Source: Metellina segmentata (lineage: Eukaryota; Arthropoda; Arachnida; Araneae; Tetragnathidae). From it: a stretch of DNA of 64,000 nt. The position numbers and the translations under genes are program-made. The stretch spans positions 11,997,038-12,061,037 of the forward strand of contig OX375875.1 in assembly GCA_947359465.1 (NCBI GenBank), read 5' to 3'. The notes below the pieces were generated by a model. It was not told the origin of the DNA. It made no database searches and worked only from the letters and a program-made list of their open reading frames with translations. This document shows positions 36,240 to 48,330 of this stretch, one piece after another. Within the stretch, counting starts at the first letter, position 1; every line of letters begins with the position of its first letter.

Positions 36240-38523
36240 GGAATGTTTATTTAGGTTTTGTATACCCATGTAGAAGAGTGAGTCGGTAATTTTTAGTAAT
36301 GCACCTAAAACCGTATTTCAATTGAAATAACAATTCAAATTACTGTCGTTCTGTAATAATTTCCTCGTATTTATTTTCTAAAGCACTTATTCATTCCATA
36401 CACAATCCATTTTGTGTCCTCAGGAAAACGGGTTTCGGCTAAGCACAGATCTTACATTTACCAAGTCACCCAGTTCTTGACTCTGAGTGAATAATCAACT
36501 TGTGTTTTCGTCAACAATTGTCCCTCGGATGCAGAAACACGTTAAGTATAGTTTAAAACGCTGTTTTACGACAGTTTAGCTTCTTGTGAGATCATTTTTT
36601 AACTCTTCAATGCTGTCGTCGACACTTCGTTGTTGCAAAATATTGTTCCTGTTCAATTTCTTCGTTGTTGTATAAAATTGTTCCTGTTCAATTCCTACGA
36701 TACTGCGAATCAGTGCTCTTGATGTTAAAAATATTTGATGGATTTTGGCTCTTGATTCACCATTAGACTACAAAAGATGAGTCACTGAATGCGATGCTCA
36801 TTTGGTGCAGATTTGACATTATTAATGTCATGACAGTGGGACTTGTCTAGGAGCTTCAAACCTGGACAGTATGGTAAGACAGCATTATTGCCGACAGAAG
36901 CACAATTAGAGATAGGTCATTTTTATTTACTGACTTACCGTCGGGTATATTTCTATTATGCTTCAAAAACGATGATCTGTAACGATTACAAATAAACCCT
37001 TTCGAAAACACGTGTTTGCACATTACTAGAATTAAAAATTAACTTTATTCATACCTGATAACTTTTATTTTTGCTTCAAGTGTTTAACATAAAACTATGA
37101 ATTTAGTAGTAGTCTTATAAAACATCGTAATTACTTCATCTTCACCAACATAAATAACAAGTCTAGATGAACTACAAAAAAAAGTTTTGCGTATGAATTA
37201 CAAGTCCTCTATAAAGGACAGAATGATGGGTAAGCAATATCTTAATACCTAGCCAATACCCTCTTAATACCTCTCTTACCTAGCCAATATCTTAATATTT
37301 TTAAAGTATTACATTCCATTTGAATTACTAGTATTTGCCAATAACGTAAATGTTCTACCATCTCTTTTGATTAACTCAAAACATAAACACAAAATTAGCA
37401 CGTTGGAGTGAGGAATGTGTCTATCAACTCAAAAGTTTGGCACTCAACGACAACGTTGAAAGGGGATTTGCAGATAAATTAATAATTCGCCACAAGATGC
37501 ATTGAAGGAATTTTTAAATAACTGTTTTTTAAACTGTTCTAAACTCAACATTCTAGTCCAACCTCAATACAGAATCTACATTCGTCATTAACTTCAGACA
37601 AGTCTACAGCTAGATTACGAAAAACATGTTTAACATATAAATGTTAATTTCTCTACAAAATGTAAGTACAATTAATAAAGATAATTACAAGGCCACAATA
37701 ACTCGATGGTAGTCAACAACTTGTTTGCACTTTTATCTAAATTGTACGTCACTCAAACACACAAGCATACTTTGTATATTAGTTTAGAATTCTACTGGAA
37801 AGGAACTAGGGGAAATTTTTATTAACTTTCAAACTATATTAAACTTAGCACTAGTCTGTCCCAACAACAATAACGAATCTACATATAGCAATGCCAGAAC
37901 ATCTCTTTTAAAGAGAATACATTCTGTTTTCCCGCTGACCTTTTTTTCACTCTTTTTTTTTTTAACTCGGATTTTTTTTGCCCTCTTTTTTTGGCTTGTT
38001 CACTTTTTTGTTCTCTTTGTTCATCATTTCAGATTGCTTTAAAAATGTAGTATTTCACATTTAAAACTATACGCCAGAATGTATCCACATTACCTACTAC
38101 ATCGTTATGTAAACCACAGCCATTCAAATACTTAGTAGATCCAGTACATTGTACAAAAATAGTACGTCTTATTAAAACGCATCAACGTATAATAGGAAGT
38201 TCAACCTCCAGTGTATAGTGAGCTTAATGTTTAAACGTCTCATTATGAGATCAAATAGATAACCATAGTGAATTTAGATTCGTGTTAGAATAGTAAGAAT
38301 AAGAAATATTGTTCTTATATTATATCAGAAAGAACAGCAAGACGGACGATTCGCAGCCTTTTTTAGTTTGGAAGGATATCACATTGCAAACCTAACCATC
38401 TTTTTAGGTAACATTGAATCGAAGTCAGTAACTCAACTCTGATTGCTGCACACAAACAAATATGAAAGATAAAATGTTTAATGTCTTTTAATTAGATATG
38501 TATCTACTATTATTTTGTTGTTA
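36240..38523. other. AT-rich, nothing recognisable
   Basis: No frame above about 60 codons has any motif. T-runs lie at about 37,950-37,990. Confidence 0.5.
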
Positions 38524-40055
38524 CTAGAGGTCTCCGCCCCCTGCTCGCTTACTCTCGCCAACCCCCGGGATTGCTGTGCAATCCCATTTGGTTTGCTTCG
38601 CAAACCAACACTCCTTTCACAGATGCCATTTGGTTTGCTTCGCAAACCAACATTCCTTTCACAGAGTGAAACTATCTAAATAATTCGTATCATCCTGATT
38701 TTCTTTCACTTTCCGATACATGACGTCACAGGGGGGGGTTCTCCCCCTGCTCGCTTACGCTCGCCGACCCAGGGGATTGCAACCCCATCCCGTTTAGATT
38801 GCTTAGCAAACCAATACTTCTTTCGCAAGTGATTTCACTTTTTTTTGCTTTAACACTTAATGCACACTAAACTAATAGCCGCATCAGCAAAAAAATCTTC
38901 TGCATCTTATTCCCTGTAAACAGTGTTAATCTCCAAACTTTACGATCTGTACTTTGTACTTTGTCGGTAAACTGTCTGAGAACAGAGCGAAAAAAACGAG
39001 CCTCTTTCCTCGCCAAGTAAAAAGAAATCGTTTTTATGGCAATTGTTGCTACGATAAATTTGATATCTGGCAAACCCGATAGTCAAAAATGCAACCGACT
39101 ACTGCTTGCGGAACCTGCTATGCGAACTGAAAAATACGAAATTTCTTCACTAACTTTTGATTGAATCGAATTTATTTATGAACCAATTTTAAAAATAATT
39201 ATACCGTAAGAAAGAGTACATTCTGAGGTATACTGCGATATTTTTAAAATTAAAAACTAACAGTAATACGATATAGATATGACCGTTTTAGTTTTGTATC
39301 GGAAGTTACGATCTGAAAGTTCCGAAAATTGTATGACCAACCTTTAATTGCATCGATTTTATTTATTAACCAATTTGAAAAATAATTGTACCACAAAAAA
39401 GAGTGGAATGTAATGTATTCAGTGATGTTCTCAAATTTAAAAAATAATGGGTTTTGCTGTAAATATAAGGGTTTTAACAAAAAGTAGCTAAAATATCCAA
39501 GGATTCCGAATTTTGTCTGACCAAATTTTGATCGCATCCAATTTAATTATTAACCGATTTAAAAAATAATAGTACCGTAAGAAAGAGTACATTCTGAGGT
39601 ATACTCGATATTTTAAAAATTAAAAACTAATAGTAATAGGATACAAATTTGGCAGTTTTAAAAAAAAGTAACAAAAATGTCCCGATTTTTCCAGAATTTC
39701 AAAATAATATTATCAAGAACCAAATTGAAATATTAAAAAAAAACTCGACGAGCTGCAAGAATGTACGTTGAGAGGTAGTCTTTAAAAAAAACTCATCGCT
39801 GAAGACTGAAAATTTCTATGTGTTTTGCTCACTTGCGGAAGAAATTTCGTTTTTTCAATTTTGACACTTAATAAACCCTAAACTAATAGCCGCATCGGAA
39901 AAATCTTAATAATCGTCCAGGGAATACGATGAAGAACAAACCATGTTAATTTCGTTTTTTTCTAATGAGTACTTTCTCGAGAAACCGTCTAAGAATCGAG
40001 CTAAACAACACAGTTTTCAATCCTGCGGCGGCGGTAACTTTTTTATATAGAGAGA
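38524..40055 (-). mobile_element. Non-autonomous Helitron, second family
   Basis: The minus-strand 5' end is A|TCTCTCTATATAAAAAAGT (edge at 40,055, followed by T) and the 3' end is CTAG (38,524-38,527, preceded by A), next to a GC-rich hairpin region (ggtctccgccccctgctcgc). Inside, a segment around 38,865-39,000 is repeated at 39,870-40,010 (aactaatagccgcatc). The middle holds three ~186-bp tandem repeats. No helicase coding is seen. Confidence 0.7.
39150..39680. repeat. three ~186-bp tandem repeats inside the Helitron
   Basis: The marker accgtaagaaagagtacatt lies at about 39,204 and 39,575, with a diverged version (accacaaaaaagagtggaat) at about 39,391. The spacing is therefore about 185 bp, and outer copies match each other better than the middle one. 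Confidence 0.8.
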
Positions 40056-40289
40056 TATATTTGTTGTTTAAAAATTGGATTCTTATTTTTTGCCACGTTT
40101 TGAAAAGACTTAAATAAATGGTCAGTGTTTTCTTTATATCTCGCATTTACTAATTATTTTCAAAATACGTAAGTAATATGTTCAGTCGATTTGTTTTCAG
40201 CAAGTAGTTAATATACCAATATTTGTCAAAGATTATTCTTTTTATTAGATACCTAACAATTATACACTAATCATCGTCCTTTTCGTGTC

Positions 40290-40910
40290 CTCTTTTTTTT
40301 TAAAATCATTTTACCGAATGTTTTATTTTCTGATATTCATCTTCTGGCAACCCTATTTACACATCCTTGTCAAATTATAACAAGTGTATAGCTCAAATAC
40401 AGAAACCTGCTTGGCGCATAACTCTGCTAAAGGAATAATTAATAGGAACTAAAGGGACTGTGTAACTTCGTACATGCCTCTAGAATAACGTATTTACACT
40501 TTAATCCGTATAGTTTAAGAAAAAACCAAAACACGGAACTTGTCTGAGTTAATTATATGGCTCGAACTCGCTAATTTGACACACAACCACAAAAACACCC
40601 TTCTTTTTTTTTTAATAATTTTACCGAATGTTCTATTTTCTGATATTCATCTGCTGGCAACCCTATTTACACATCTTTATCAAATTATAACAAGTCTATA
40701 GCTCAAATACAGAAACCTGCTTGGCGCATAACTCTGCTAAAGAAATAATTAATAGGAATTAAAGGGACTGTGTAACTTCGTACATGCCTCTAGAATAACG
40801 TATTTACACTTTCATCCATATAGTTTAAGAAAAAACCAAAACACGGAACTTGTCTAAGTTAATTATATGGCTCGAACTCGCTAGTTTGACACATAACCAC
40901 AAAAACACCC
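40290..40910. repeat. 310-bp tandem duplication
   Basis: Two nearly identical copies: ttaccgaatgttttattttc at 40,311 and ttaccgaatgttctattttc at 40,621, both continuing to gacaca-aaccacaaaaacaccc. Only about ten differences were seen, so the duplication is recent. Confidence 0.9.
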
Positions 40911-41928
40911 CGAATTTGCAGGTCAATTCAAAGTCTACCCCAGAAGGGATCGAGCAGAACTTTTAATCGGGTAACTGGGACATGGTCTCTTGGGTAACGA
41001 ACACTTAACTCTTTGACGAGAAAGCTTATGAAGTTCCAAAGGAAATCAACCAATCATCTCAGCGGCTCATCGCCTCTCGTCTGCTGAAAATTTAATTAAG
41101 AGGCTTATCAGAAAAATCGGATGAAACCGACATTCAGCTTTTCCCCTGTATTGAATAATGGATCCTGTCTTGAAAAGAACCCTATCGTCTTTGTAGAGAG
41201 GATGTCCTCTTATCCCGAGCTATTATTTTGGGTCAACATCCTCGTCATTGTGGGGATGTACACTTACTCAAATGGATTTGTGCCAAGTTTTGCGTTTGTC
41301 AATAGTGAATTGGGCATTTGGAGATGGCGAAGTAGCGTTTCATTTCATCGTAAGCAATTTAGTAAATTGCCCGTTTCGTTGTAAGAAAATAAGACGCCAC
41401 ATCTGTTGCCGACTTATTTTCATAAAATATAATCCATTTTAGTTCAAATTAAATAAGAGTTTAGAGTTAGTGTATTGAGAATGGCGACGTTTTTGTAGTA
41501 ATTTGATAAACTATCCACTAGGGCCATTTTATAAATTACGACGAAAAGGCATTTCCCTAAATGATTCCGAAGTTCTGGAAACAAACTTTTTAAGTAGAAT
41601 GAGAGCTTTCGGTTATTATGACTATGGTAAAGAGGTATTAAGGTATTCTACATCGTTTTCAGAGAAAAATTTTGTTTACAATTTTTAATTAAGGAAAACT
41701 GATACTACAGAAATTTTATCACAACAGACAAAATTTGTAAATCTTTTGAACAACGAATGATAAATAAAATATACTTCTGACAGTTAAGTTCAGCTAATTT
41801 AGGTGATATATCTAATCTGAGAAGGCAACTATATCTTCTATGTGTGTTGTGTTTTTGTGAATTGAAAACTCAGTCGAAACAAGAAAATAACTATATTTAT
41901 TGATGAGAGATGCAGATCACACGAATAT
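40911..41928. other. no gene recognised; dispersed-repeat fragment at the left
   Basis: 41,046-41,135 is the partner of 35,306-35,400. The 87-codon frame at 41,121-41,384 has hydrophobic stretches but no recognisable family. Confidence 0.45.
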
Positions 41929-42210
41929 TCGTAGGTAGGCAGGTATTGTGATTAAAGTCGTACTGGAGCAACATAACAGGCTATTGACGACGGTTATGGA
42001 TCAATCCCTCTAGGAAAAGATGCGAAGACAATACTACGTAATTCAGGTCTCGAAATATATTTTTTAATACAGGTGCACCTAAGTTTTTAAATTAGGTGCA
42101 CAGGTGCGCCTAGCGGGAAAAAATTAAGTGCACAATTTTATTTTCACGTGCACAGTGCACCTGTGCATCCGGGTATTTCGAACCCTGACGTAATTTTTAA
42201 CCACGTTCCA
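41929..42210 (-). mobile_element. SINE family I fragment, split by a hAT-like MITE
   Basis: Minus-strand tail (gtaggtaggcaggtattgtg), then aacaggctattgacgacgg and aagacaatactacgtaatt. After the 144-bp insertion it resumes with acgtaatttttaaccacg, which is the family I 'cgtggttcaaaattacg' block in reverse. Confidence 0.75.
42044..42187. mobile_element. 144-bp hAT-like MITE
   Basis: Inverted ends: left CAGGTCTCGAAATA, right reverse-complement CAGGGTTCGAAATA. The exact 8-bp target duplication is ACGTAATT (42,036-42,043 and 42,188-42,195). Inside are self-complementary GTGCAC blocks (aggtgcacct, ttaggtgcacaggtgcgcct, cagtgcacctgtgcat). The size, CAGG-type ends and 8-bp duplication fit a hAT-derived MITE. 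Confidence 0.85.
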
Positions 42211-42573
42211 TAACATCTCAAAATGAATCTGAGGTTCTTTTCTCATTACCATGAATCAGTCATTTTTTATATCCTGTTAACCCACATTCTCTTTCATGAT
42301 ACAGATCGTGGGTCACCTTAAAATTTAATTTATTACCATTTCGTTGATGTTTGAAGTTCATTCTAACTGATATTGACCAATCAACTTGGAATACACCAAT
42401 TCGTAATTCACTATTTGGAATTTTTATTAAAGGCGATCTGAAGTCGTAGCTTTACACAAAATGCTTCTCCTTGGAAAAAGTGTTCTCTAAAGCTAAATAT
42501 ACAAGTCAATAGTGTTTTCAAAACATTATTAGAAATACTTTTTATATATTGATAAATCACTCGAATGCACTAT

Positions 42574-42666
<93 letters not shown>

Positions 42667-43285
42667 ATTATATTACAAATTAACGACAAGAATCGTTGAA
42701 CTAGAGAAAAATATGACTAATTCTCAACAGAAAGTATTTTTTCAATCCGATAGTTTTCGTATGTTCATTCTGAAAACTCCATTTATAAGAATTCAGAATA
42801 TGCAAGAATAATTCAGATTATGCAAGCAACATTAAATAGGAGAAGAGTAATTTAAGAAAATAGATGGCAATTTGCATTCACTTCTGCATTCAATGTTCTT
42901 CAACACAATCAGCCAGTTGTCTGCTCGAAAATCCATTGGTTTATTCGTGGTGCCCTCACAAAAAGAATTCTCATTTTCAATTTCGGATTCAGTTGAAAAA
43001 CTCTGAATTCAAACTGGATATCTCCAAAGCTCCGTTTCAACCTTAAAATAATTTAAAAAAATTGAAATATGAGAAATGGAAGTTGAAATCCATTTATTTT
43101 TATGGAGGTTTTGTGAGCATGGTGGCCGAGCCTTTAGAAAGTTTTTCTGTAAAACAAAAATAGAAAGTTCTAGTGGGTTTCGGTAGTACACGTATTTTGT
43201 GTTTCGTTCTGGAATTGACGTAACTCGTCAACCCCTTTGAGTGCAGTGTATTTTGAATATCAATACCATTTTCATAGTAGTTCAC
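42211..43285. other. AT-rich, no gene recognised
   Basis: Contains the (AT)n tract at 42,576-42,664. Frames here are short and without motifs. Confidence 0.5.
42576..42664. repeat. (AT)n microsatellite
   Basis: About 44 uninterrupted TA/AT dinucleotides. The open frame across it is a Tyr-Ile run. Confidence 0.95.
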
Positions 43286-43289
43286 TTAA

Positions 43290-44217
43290 GGTATGTGAAC
43301 ATGTTCAAGACCTTTTTTTTTTAATTTGGTATAGAAACATTTTAATGATATTTTTAGTTGTATTGTTATTAAACAATAGCATTGGGCTATAAATATATTA
43401 AATATATATTCCCCCCCATAAGTTTGTAAAAATAATAATTACAACTTAAATGAAATTTGTTAAAAATTTCAAATGTGCTACATGAAAATCTATTCAGTAA
43501 AAATGATGCTACCAAATTAAACTACGTGCATTTTTTTAGGGAATGAACTAGAATCAAAAGGCTATTTAAATTTTTAAACAATTACAAGTGATCGAAAAAT
43601 GAATATACGATTTTTGAGTTTTACAGTCCTATTTCTTAAATAAATGGCCATAATTTTAAAACTTTTCAACTCACCATATATATATTTTTGTAGCTTATTC
43701 CCTAGACAACTTTATAAACAACAAGTCAACGTTTTAGGAGAATCCATCAATAATTTTTTGTGTTATAATAGTTGAAGTGAGAAAATAATGCATAAATGTT
43801 AATTTAGAGTGAAAACTAGTTTTAAGCGTATCGTTTGCCCTCTCTTGCTTTAACTGTTTGTGTAAACAAATTTGTTCTTCACTTCTCTTTAAAAATGTTC
43901 ACAATATTTCCAAGAGGGAAACAATTTAACCACTTAGGAAAACTTCTTTAAATTATATTTGCAAAAAAAAAATGTAAGTTTTAAATTTACATTTTGACAT
44001 AAAAAATTTTTTTTGTCTTTTAAAGGTCATTTCCGGTGTTTTCCATACCTAATTCCGGTTTACCCGCCTTGATTTAAATATTAATATATCTGCAACTAAT
44101 TAACTTAGAGTAAAAATCATATATTTTGGAAAGCCAAATAAATACTATATCAAATAATATCAAAAACATTTTTGGAATTTTTGGGCAAAAATGACGTTTT
44201 TAATGTGGGTGAATACC
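43290..44217. mobile_element. TTAA-flanked TIR element
   Basis: TTAA lies on both sides (43,286-43,289 and 44,218-44,221). The ends are weak inverted repeats: left GGTATGTGAACATG, right reverse-complement GGTATTCACCCACAT. TTAA target duplications are used by piggyBac and Kolobok; ends starting GG lean toward Kolobok-like or an unassigned MITE. No transposase motif is seen in the 928 bp. TTAA is common in AT-rich DNA, so the call relies on the shared end sequence. Confidence 0.45.
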
Positions 44218-44359
44218 TTAAAATTTCTAACGAAATATTTAACAAAGAGTTATGAAACATATAAAACATTTTTATTTTATATATTACATTTATAATGTAA
44301 TTTTTAAAACTTATTTATAGACATTTTCATTCATCCAGTTATTTTCATCATGAAACTGA

Positions 44360-44560
44360 CAGGTAGGTTGTTGAATTAGCATTGCACTTGAGCAACAAAA
44401 CAGGATTTTGGTGAAGGTCCAGGATCAAATCCAAAGCGAATGATCCGGGAATGACACATCGTAGTATTTAACCACAGTCAGATGACGATATTAGCACTTG
44501 AGCTGGCACACCCCTCTTCAAAACTACCACACCATCTACTTAATCTACTTGAACGAGACC
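44360..44560 (-). mobile_element. SINE family I fragment
   Basis: Minus-strand family I body: acaggtaggttgttgaatta tail, aaaacaggattttggtgaag, aaccacagtcagatgacgat, cacttgagctggcacaccc. The head is not preserved. Confidence 0.65.
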
Positions 44561-44809
44561 CTACGTGCACGACGGTCTTTGGTAGGATCGAGTTTCGTAC
44601 TAACAACCTTCCACAACTTTTCCAACATGGCTACCAATGCCCCATAAAACTGACACAGTTTAAACTAACAATTACACAATATGCAGTCGCGAGAAAAAAC
44701 GAACCAAACCTCCTTTACTTCGAGCACTATACATACTAGAGAAAATTCAAAGTTGTCATTCAATAGAGAATAACTTCCTCTACAAATTCAAATAAAAAAA
44801 TGTGCATAA

Positions 44810-45805
44810 GGGAACGTCTTCATATCAAATTTTGCACAAACATCTAAAGTTTCATACAAACACCGCGAATTGATGCCATAATCAGTTTCTACATAGTTAA
44901 ATCACCTTCAATATAAAATTGCATGACTTTACTATCAATATATTAAATGTACAAGTTAGTTTAAATTTCAGGGATCCTCCCCTCAAAGAAAGACGCTATT
45001 CGTAGATCGAGATTAATTGATTATCGCTACCCGATCTTCAAAATTGAACACTATTTCAATATTATCTTTCAGCAATTCGAGAATTATTATATTTATGATG
45101 CCAGTGGAAACGATTTGAGAATTACACTATTGTATTTACTATGCAAGTGCAAATGATCTGATAACTTTTATCCGATGTTTGTCAAACGTTTTATAAACTT
45201 TTGGTTTCTCCCTAAAAGTGCAATAACTAGGAAAATTTAATGTACATCAAAACCTAATTATTGTAAGGAGCTGAAATTTTGCATGATCATACCTAGTAGT
45301 CCTTCTGAATCGATTCGTTTGATTTACCCCTAAAATCGCAATAACTGAGAAAATGTAATGTAGCTCAAAACCAAATTATCGGAATGAGATGATATTTTAC
45401 ATTAACATACCTAGAAGTCCTTCTGATTCGATTCCCATTAAAATATAATACGTTTACAATTCATTATTTTTTCAAACGTTAATTTAATAATTATTATTGC
45501 ATACTAAAAACTATATTTAAAATACAATACTAGGTGGATTGTGTTTGGGTTGTTCAACAGTAACATGGTGCAAAATATCAACGCTATAGAAGTATTATAT
45601 AGGAAGATATCCATAACAGTCTATGAACTGATTTAACATTAGGAGCTCCAATCGCTCTGCTCACATAACTTAAGGTAAGACCCAATGACATGAAATTTGG
45701 TACCTGAAGTAAATGTTTGTTATAGATTTGAAATTTTGTGTCGAAACAGGGGGTTATAATTGAAAATTATGAAGTTGGTGCTCAATTCAATATGAAGACG
45801 GTCCC
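44810..45805. mobile_element. TIR element with TTAA-like flanks
   Basis: Inverted ends: left GGGAACGTCTTCATATCAAA, right reverse-complement GGGACCGTCTTCATATTGAA. The match continues for about 35 bp with gaps (gcacaaac against gcaccaac). Flanks are ATAA on the left (44,806-44,809) and TTAA on the right (45,806-45,809), so one TTAA may have mutated. No transposase is recognised. It contains a two-copy 118-bp repeat. Confidence 0.65.
45208..45435. repeat. two-copy ~118-bp tandem repeat
   Basis: The block cctaaaagtgcaataactag ... agtccttctgaatcgattc (from 45,211) is repeated as cctaaaatcgcaataactga ... agtccttctgattcgattc (from 45,329). Confidence 0.8.
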
Positions 45806-47474
45806 TTAAGCAAATATCTCGAAATTGAATTTATAGAAGACGTTGGTTACTGTCGACTGCCATCTTTGAATTTACTCTACGGTTAAAATTGCTCGAATCA
45901 GAGAGGTGGTTCGTTTTTTTATTTTCCCGTGACTGCACATAGCGTCATTTTTTTCAGTCAATATCAACTCACAACTTCTTGCACAATTGTTCTAAACAGC
46001 ACTTAAGTCGTTGTTCCATCAAAGAGCTAACCTCAAAATATGACTCAACAACACTTTTTCTTCTAAAAGATGACGCGAAACAGTCGAAATTAAAAATATT
46101 GAGGCAATGATCTCTAGCGGAGCTGAGTGTTATTACAGTTCTGTCCTTGTCCCATTGGAAGGATGAATCGCGTCAAACGCATTTTTCTCAAAGAGTCCAT
46201 ATTTTACCCTTGCGGAAATGTGACATATCCATATGTTTTTTTGAATCCTAAGAATTCCAATGCTCGTATTGGCACTGAGAGACCAAAATATACTCAAAAG
46301 TTGGGCTGAGTCATGTTCTATGTAACATATTTCTCTTGTATCGGCAATAAAAGTGCAAGGAAATACTTATTTTAGATATAATGTGCTTCATTGATAAAAA
46401 TTTTATTGTTCCACAAACATTAAATACACAATATTAGATAATTCTATTTTTCAATCAATTTATGCAAAACTAGGCTGACAGGAAATTTATAACTTATCCC
46501 CCGCCAACAGATGAAATAAGGTTGTTCAAATTCTTTTAATTGCTACGTAAAAATAAGATTCCAGCTGGGAAATAGCATAAGTCATTAACAGCCGCAGAAA
46601 AGAAAAACATTAGGTTCCATTTATCATGCTTAGACACTTCAGTCTATCCGTAAATGTGTTTGGAACAATGTTTATTCAGTTTATTTCCTGCTTACGTTCT
46701 AAAAATGCAACGTTGTCAAATTATGTGTACCATGCAAAACATAATACAACTCCGACCTTTTATTCAGCTTAAATTAATTAGTATTTGCTTATTAAGCCTT
46801 TCATTTCCTGTTTCAATCATCTTATTTTAATATTACTATCACAACAAAAACTTTCATTGGTGAATAAGACCCAATAATCGCGGTATTAAATCTATACCAC
46901 AAATGCTTTCCCAGTATAACTTCGGTTAAATGGGCTGTGGTATCATGTTTGAAAAGCAACGGACTAGAAACCTGAGGATTGTTAGTTTGAATTCAACAAA
47001 GAGGAAAGGTGCATGTTAAATTCGCCGTGGTCTCAAATGTCCTCACGTTGACGTGATGTGGTAGTTTGGTGTGCGAATTGTCAGTTCAAATGTAACCTCG
47101 TCAACTGATCGTGATTCAAAATTACGCGTGGTTGTCCAGGGATCTTTCCTTTCTATTTTGATCCCGGACCGTCACCAATAGCCCGCTGTGCAGCTTCATT
47201 CGAAACGCTTTTTATTTTTATTTTCGACCTAATAACTAATAGTTTGTAACCAGAATAAAATTATTTTGTCAGTTATTGAGTTTCTTCTCTAAGCTGACGA
47301 CATATTGTGTAGAGATGTGCTTTCTTGTCATGACACCTATCATGCGACGATTTCAAAAACCAGCTGATTGTTGAAACATTGAGTGAATCCATCATTCCAA
47401 TTGTTGAACCTTCGAATGCAGAAAGCTGATTTCTGAAATAAACTTATTTAGTTCTTGTCTATAAGTATTATATT
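45806..47474. other. no gene recognised; holds a repeat fragment and a SINE
   Basis: 45,888-45,945 repeats the 1,979-2,026 segment. A SINE family I copy lies at 46,930-47,205. The rest is AT-rich and featureless. Confidence 0.5.
46930..47205 (+). mobile_element. SINE family I, diverged copy
   Basis: Degenerate head (tgggctgtggtatcatg, tagtttgaattcaa), then the body: cgccgtggtctcaaatgtcc, tgacgtgatgtggtagtttg, aactgatcgtgattcaaaat, tgatcccggaccgtcaccaa. The tail is lost after cagcttcattcgaaacg. Confidence 0.7.
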
Positions 47475-47559
47475 TAGAAAGGTCATCCAGAAAGTAAGTT
47501 TTCCACGACCCGTAAAAAGAATCAAAACATAATTACCGAGAAAGATTTTTTGTTACAGC

Positions 47560-47800
47560 AATATTTTACATACTTCTCAACATAATAACCACCGCAATTG
47601 TGACACTTGTCATACCGTTGAATAAGTTTTTGTAGTCCAGTGTCATAGAAGTCTGCCGTCTGCTGGAATGGAGCCAGCGTGTCACAGTTGTCTGCAGGTG
47701 TTCGTCTGTGGGAAAGTGATGACCATACAAAAATTTCTTCAGATGGAAGAACAGGTGGAAGTCGCTGTGAGCAAGATCAGGACTATGGGATGGTCAAACA
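47560..47800 (-). pseudogene. mariner transposase C-terminal fragment, minus strand
   Basis: The minus strand reads HSPDLAHSDFHLFFHLKKFL (the YSPDLAPSDyhLF motif, whose last Asp is catalytic in DD34D mariners), then TVTRWLHS, and in the next frame ADFYDTGLQKLIQRYDKC, then GGYYVEK. These are standard mariner C-terminal blocks. A frameshift separates them. Confidence 0.8.
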
Positions 47801-47834
47801 GCTCACGGAGAAACTTATGCAGAAGATTTCTTGT

Positions 47835-47945
47835 GGTTCCATTCCCCGGCGGCAGACTACTACGACACTGGAGGACTACAAAAACTTATCCCACGTTATG
47901 ACAAGTGTTAGAATTCCGGTGGTTTTTATGTTGAGAATTAGTTGA
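47835..47945 (+). pseudogene. mariner transposase C-terminal fragment, plus strand
   Basis: The plus strand reads ADYYDTGGLQKLIPRYDKC, a stop, then NSGGFYVEN. It is the same region as the minus-strand fragment, with clear substitutions, so the two halves come from different copies or have diverged since joining. Confidence 0.75.
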
Positions 47946-48179
47946 AATATTGCAACTGTATCTTTACCAATAAATATTTCCAGGTTTCTTCTTCTTATCT
48001 TATATTTCAGCTGTATCTTTTCTAATAAATTTTTCTAGGTAACTATGCTTTGTTCCTTTTTAAGGGCCGTTAGTAACTTACTTTCGGGATGATCCTCGTA
48101 TATGAAACGGAATGCACGAAATTGGCCCTAGAATGTTGGTAAAAATACAAGCATACATAATAGTTACAATGTATCAACA

Positions 48180-48330
48180 ATTTAAACCTCCAAATGGTTT
48201 CTTCGATATATCTAGTCCATAAAATACGACCATTTTTCCCCATGACGAGATATCTCGACATCAAGATATTTCAGATTTGTTTATAATAATAAGATCGAAA
48301 TCTGGTCAGTTTTGATGTTAACACTTTACC
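48180..48330 (+). repeat. GATATCTCG satellite module
   Basis: Contains cgatatatctagtccataaa, ccatgacgagatatctcgac and atcaagatatttcag, then a 'gatgttaacactttaccttt' block that is duplicated within about 22 bp. Confidence 0.65.

Larger units (their letters stand above)
47477..48098. mobile_element. mariner derivative with two inverted 3' ends
   Basis: The ends are inverted repeats (left GAAAGGTCATCCAGAAAGTA; right reverse-complement CGAGGATCATCCCGAAAGTA) with TA on each side (47,475-47,476 and 48,099-48,100). The left half encodes a mariner transposase C-terminus on the minus strand. The right half encodes a related but not identical C-terminus on the plus strand. An ordinary mariner has its 5' gene end at one terminus; here both termini are 3' ends. 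Confidence 0.75.

Noticed and set aside
36840..37060. Slightly less AT-rich stretch considered as an exon
   Set aside because: No open frame of useful length and no splice-site pattern.
42572..42811. Frame beginning with a Tyr-Ile run
   Set aside because: It is a translation of the (AT)n tract.
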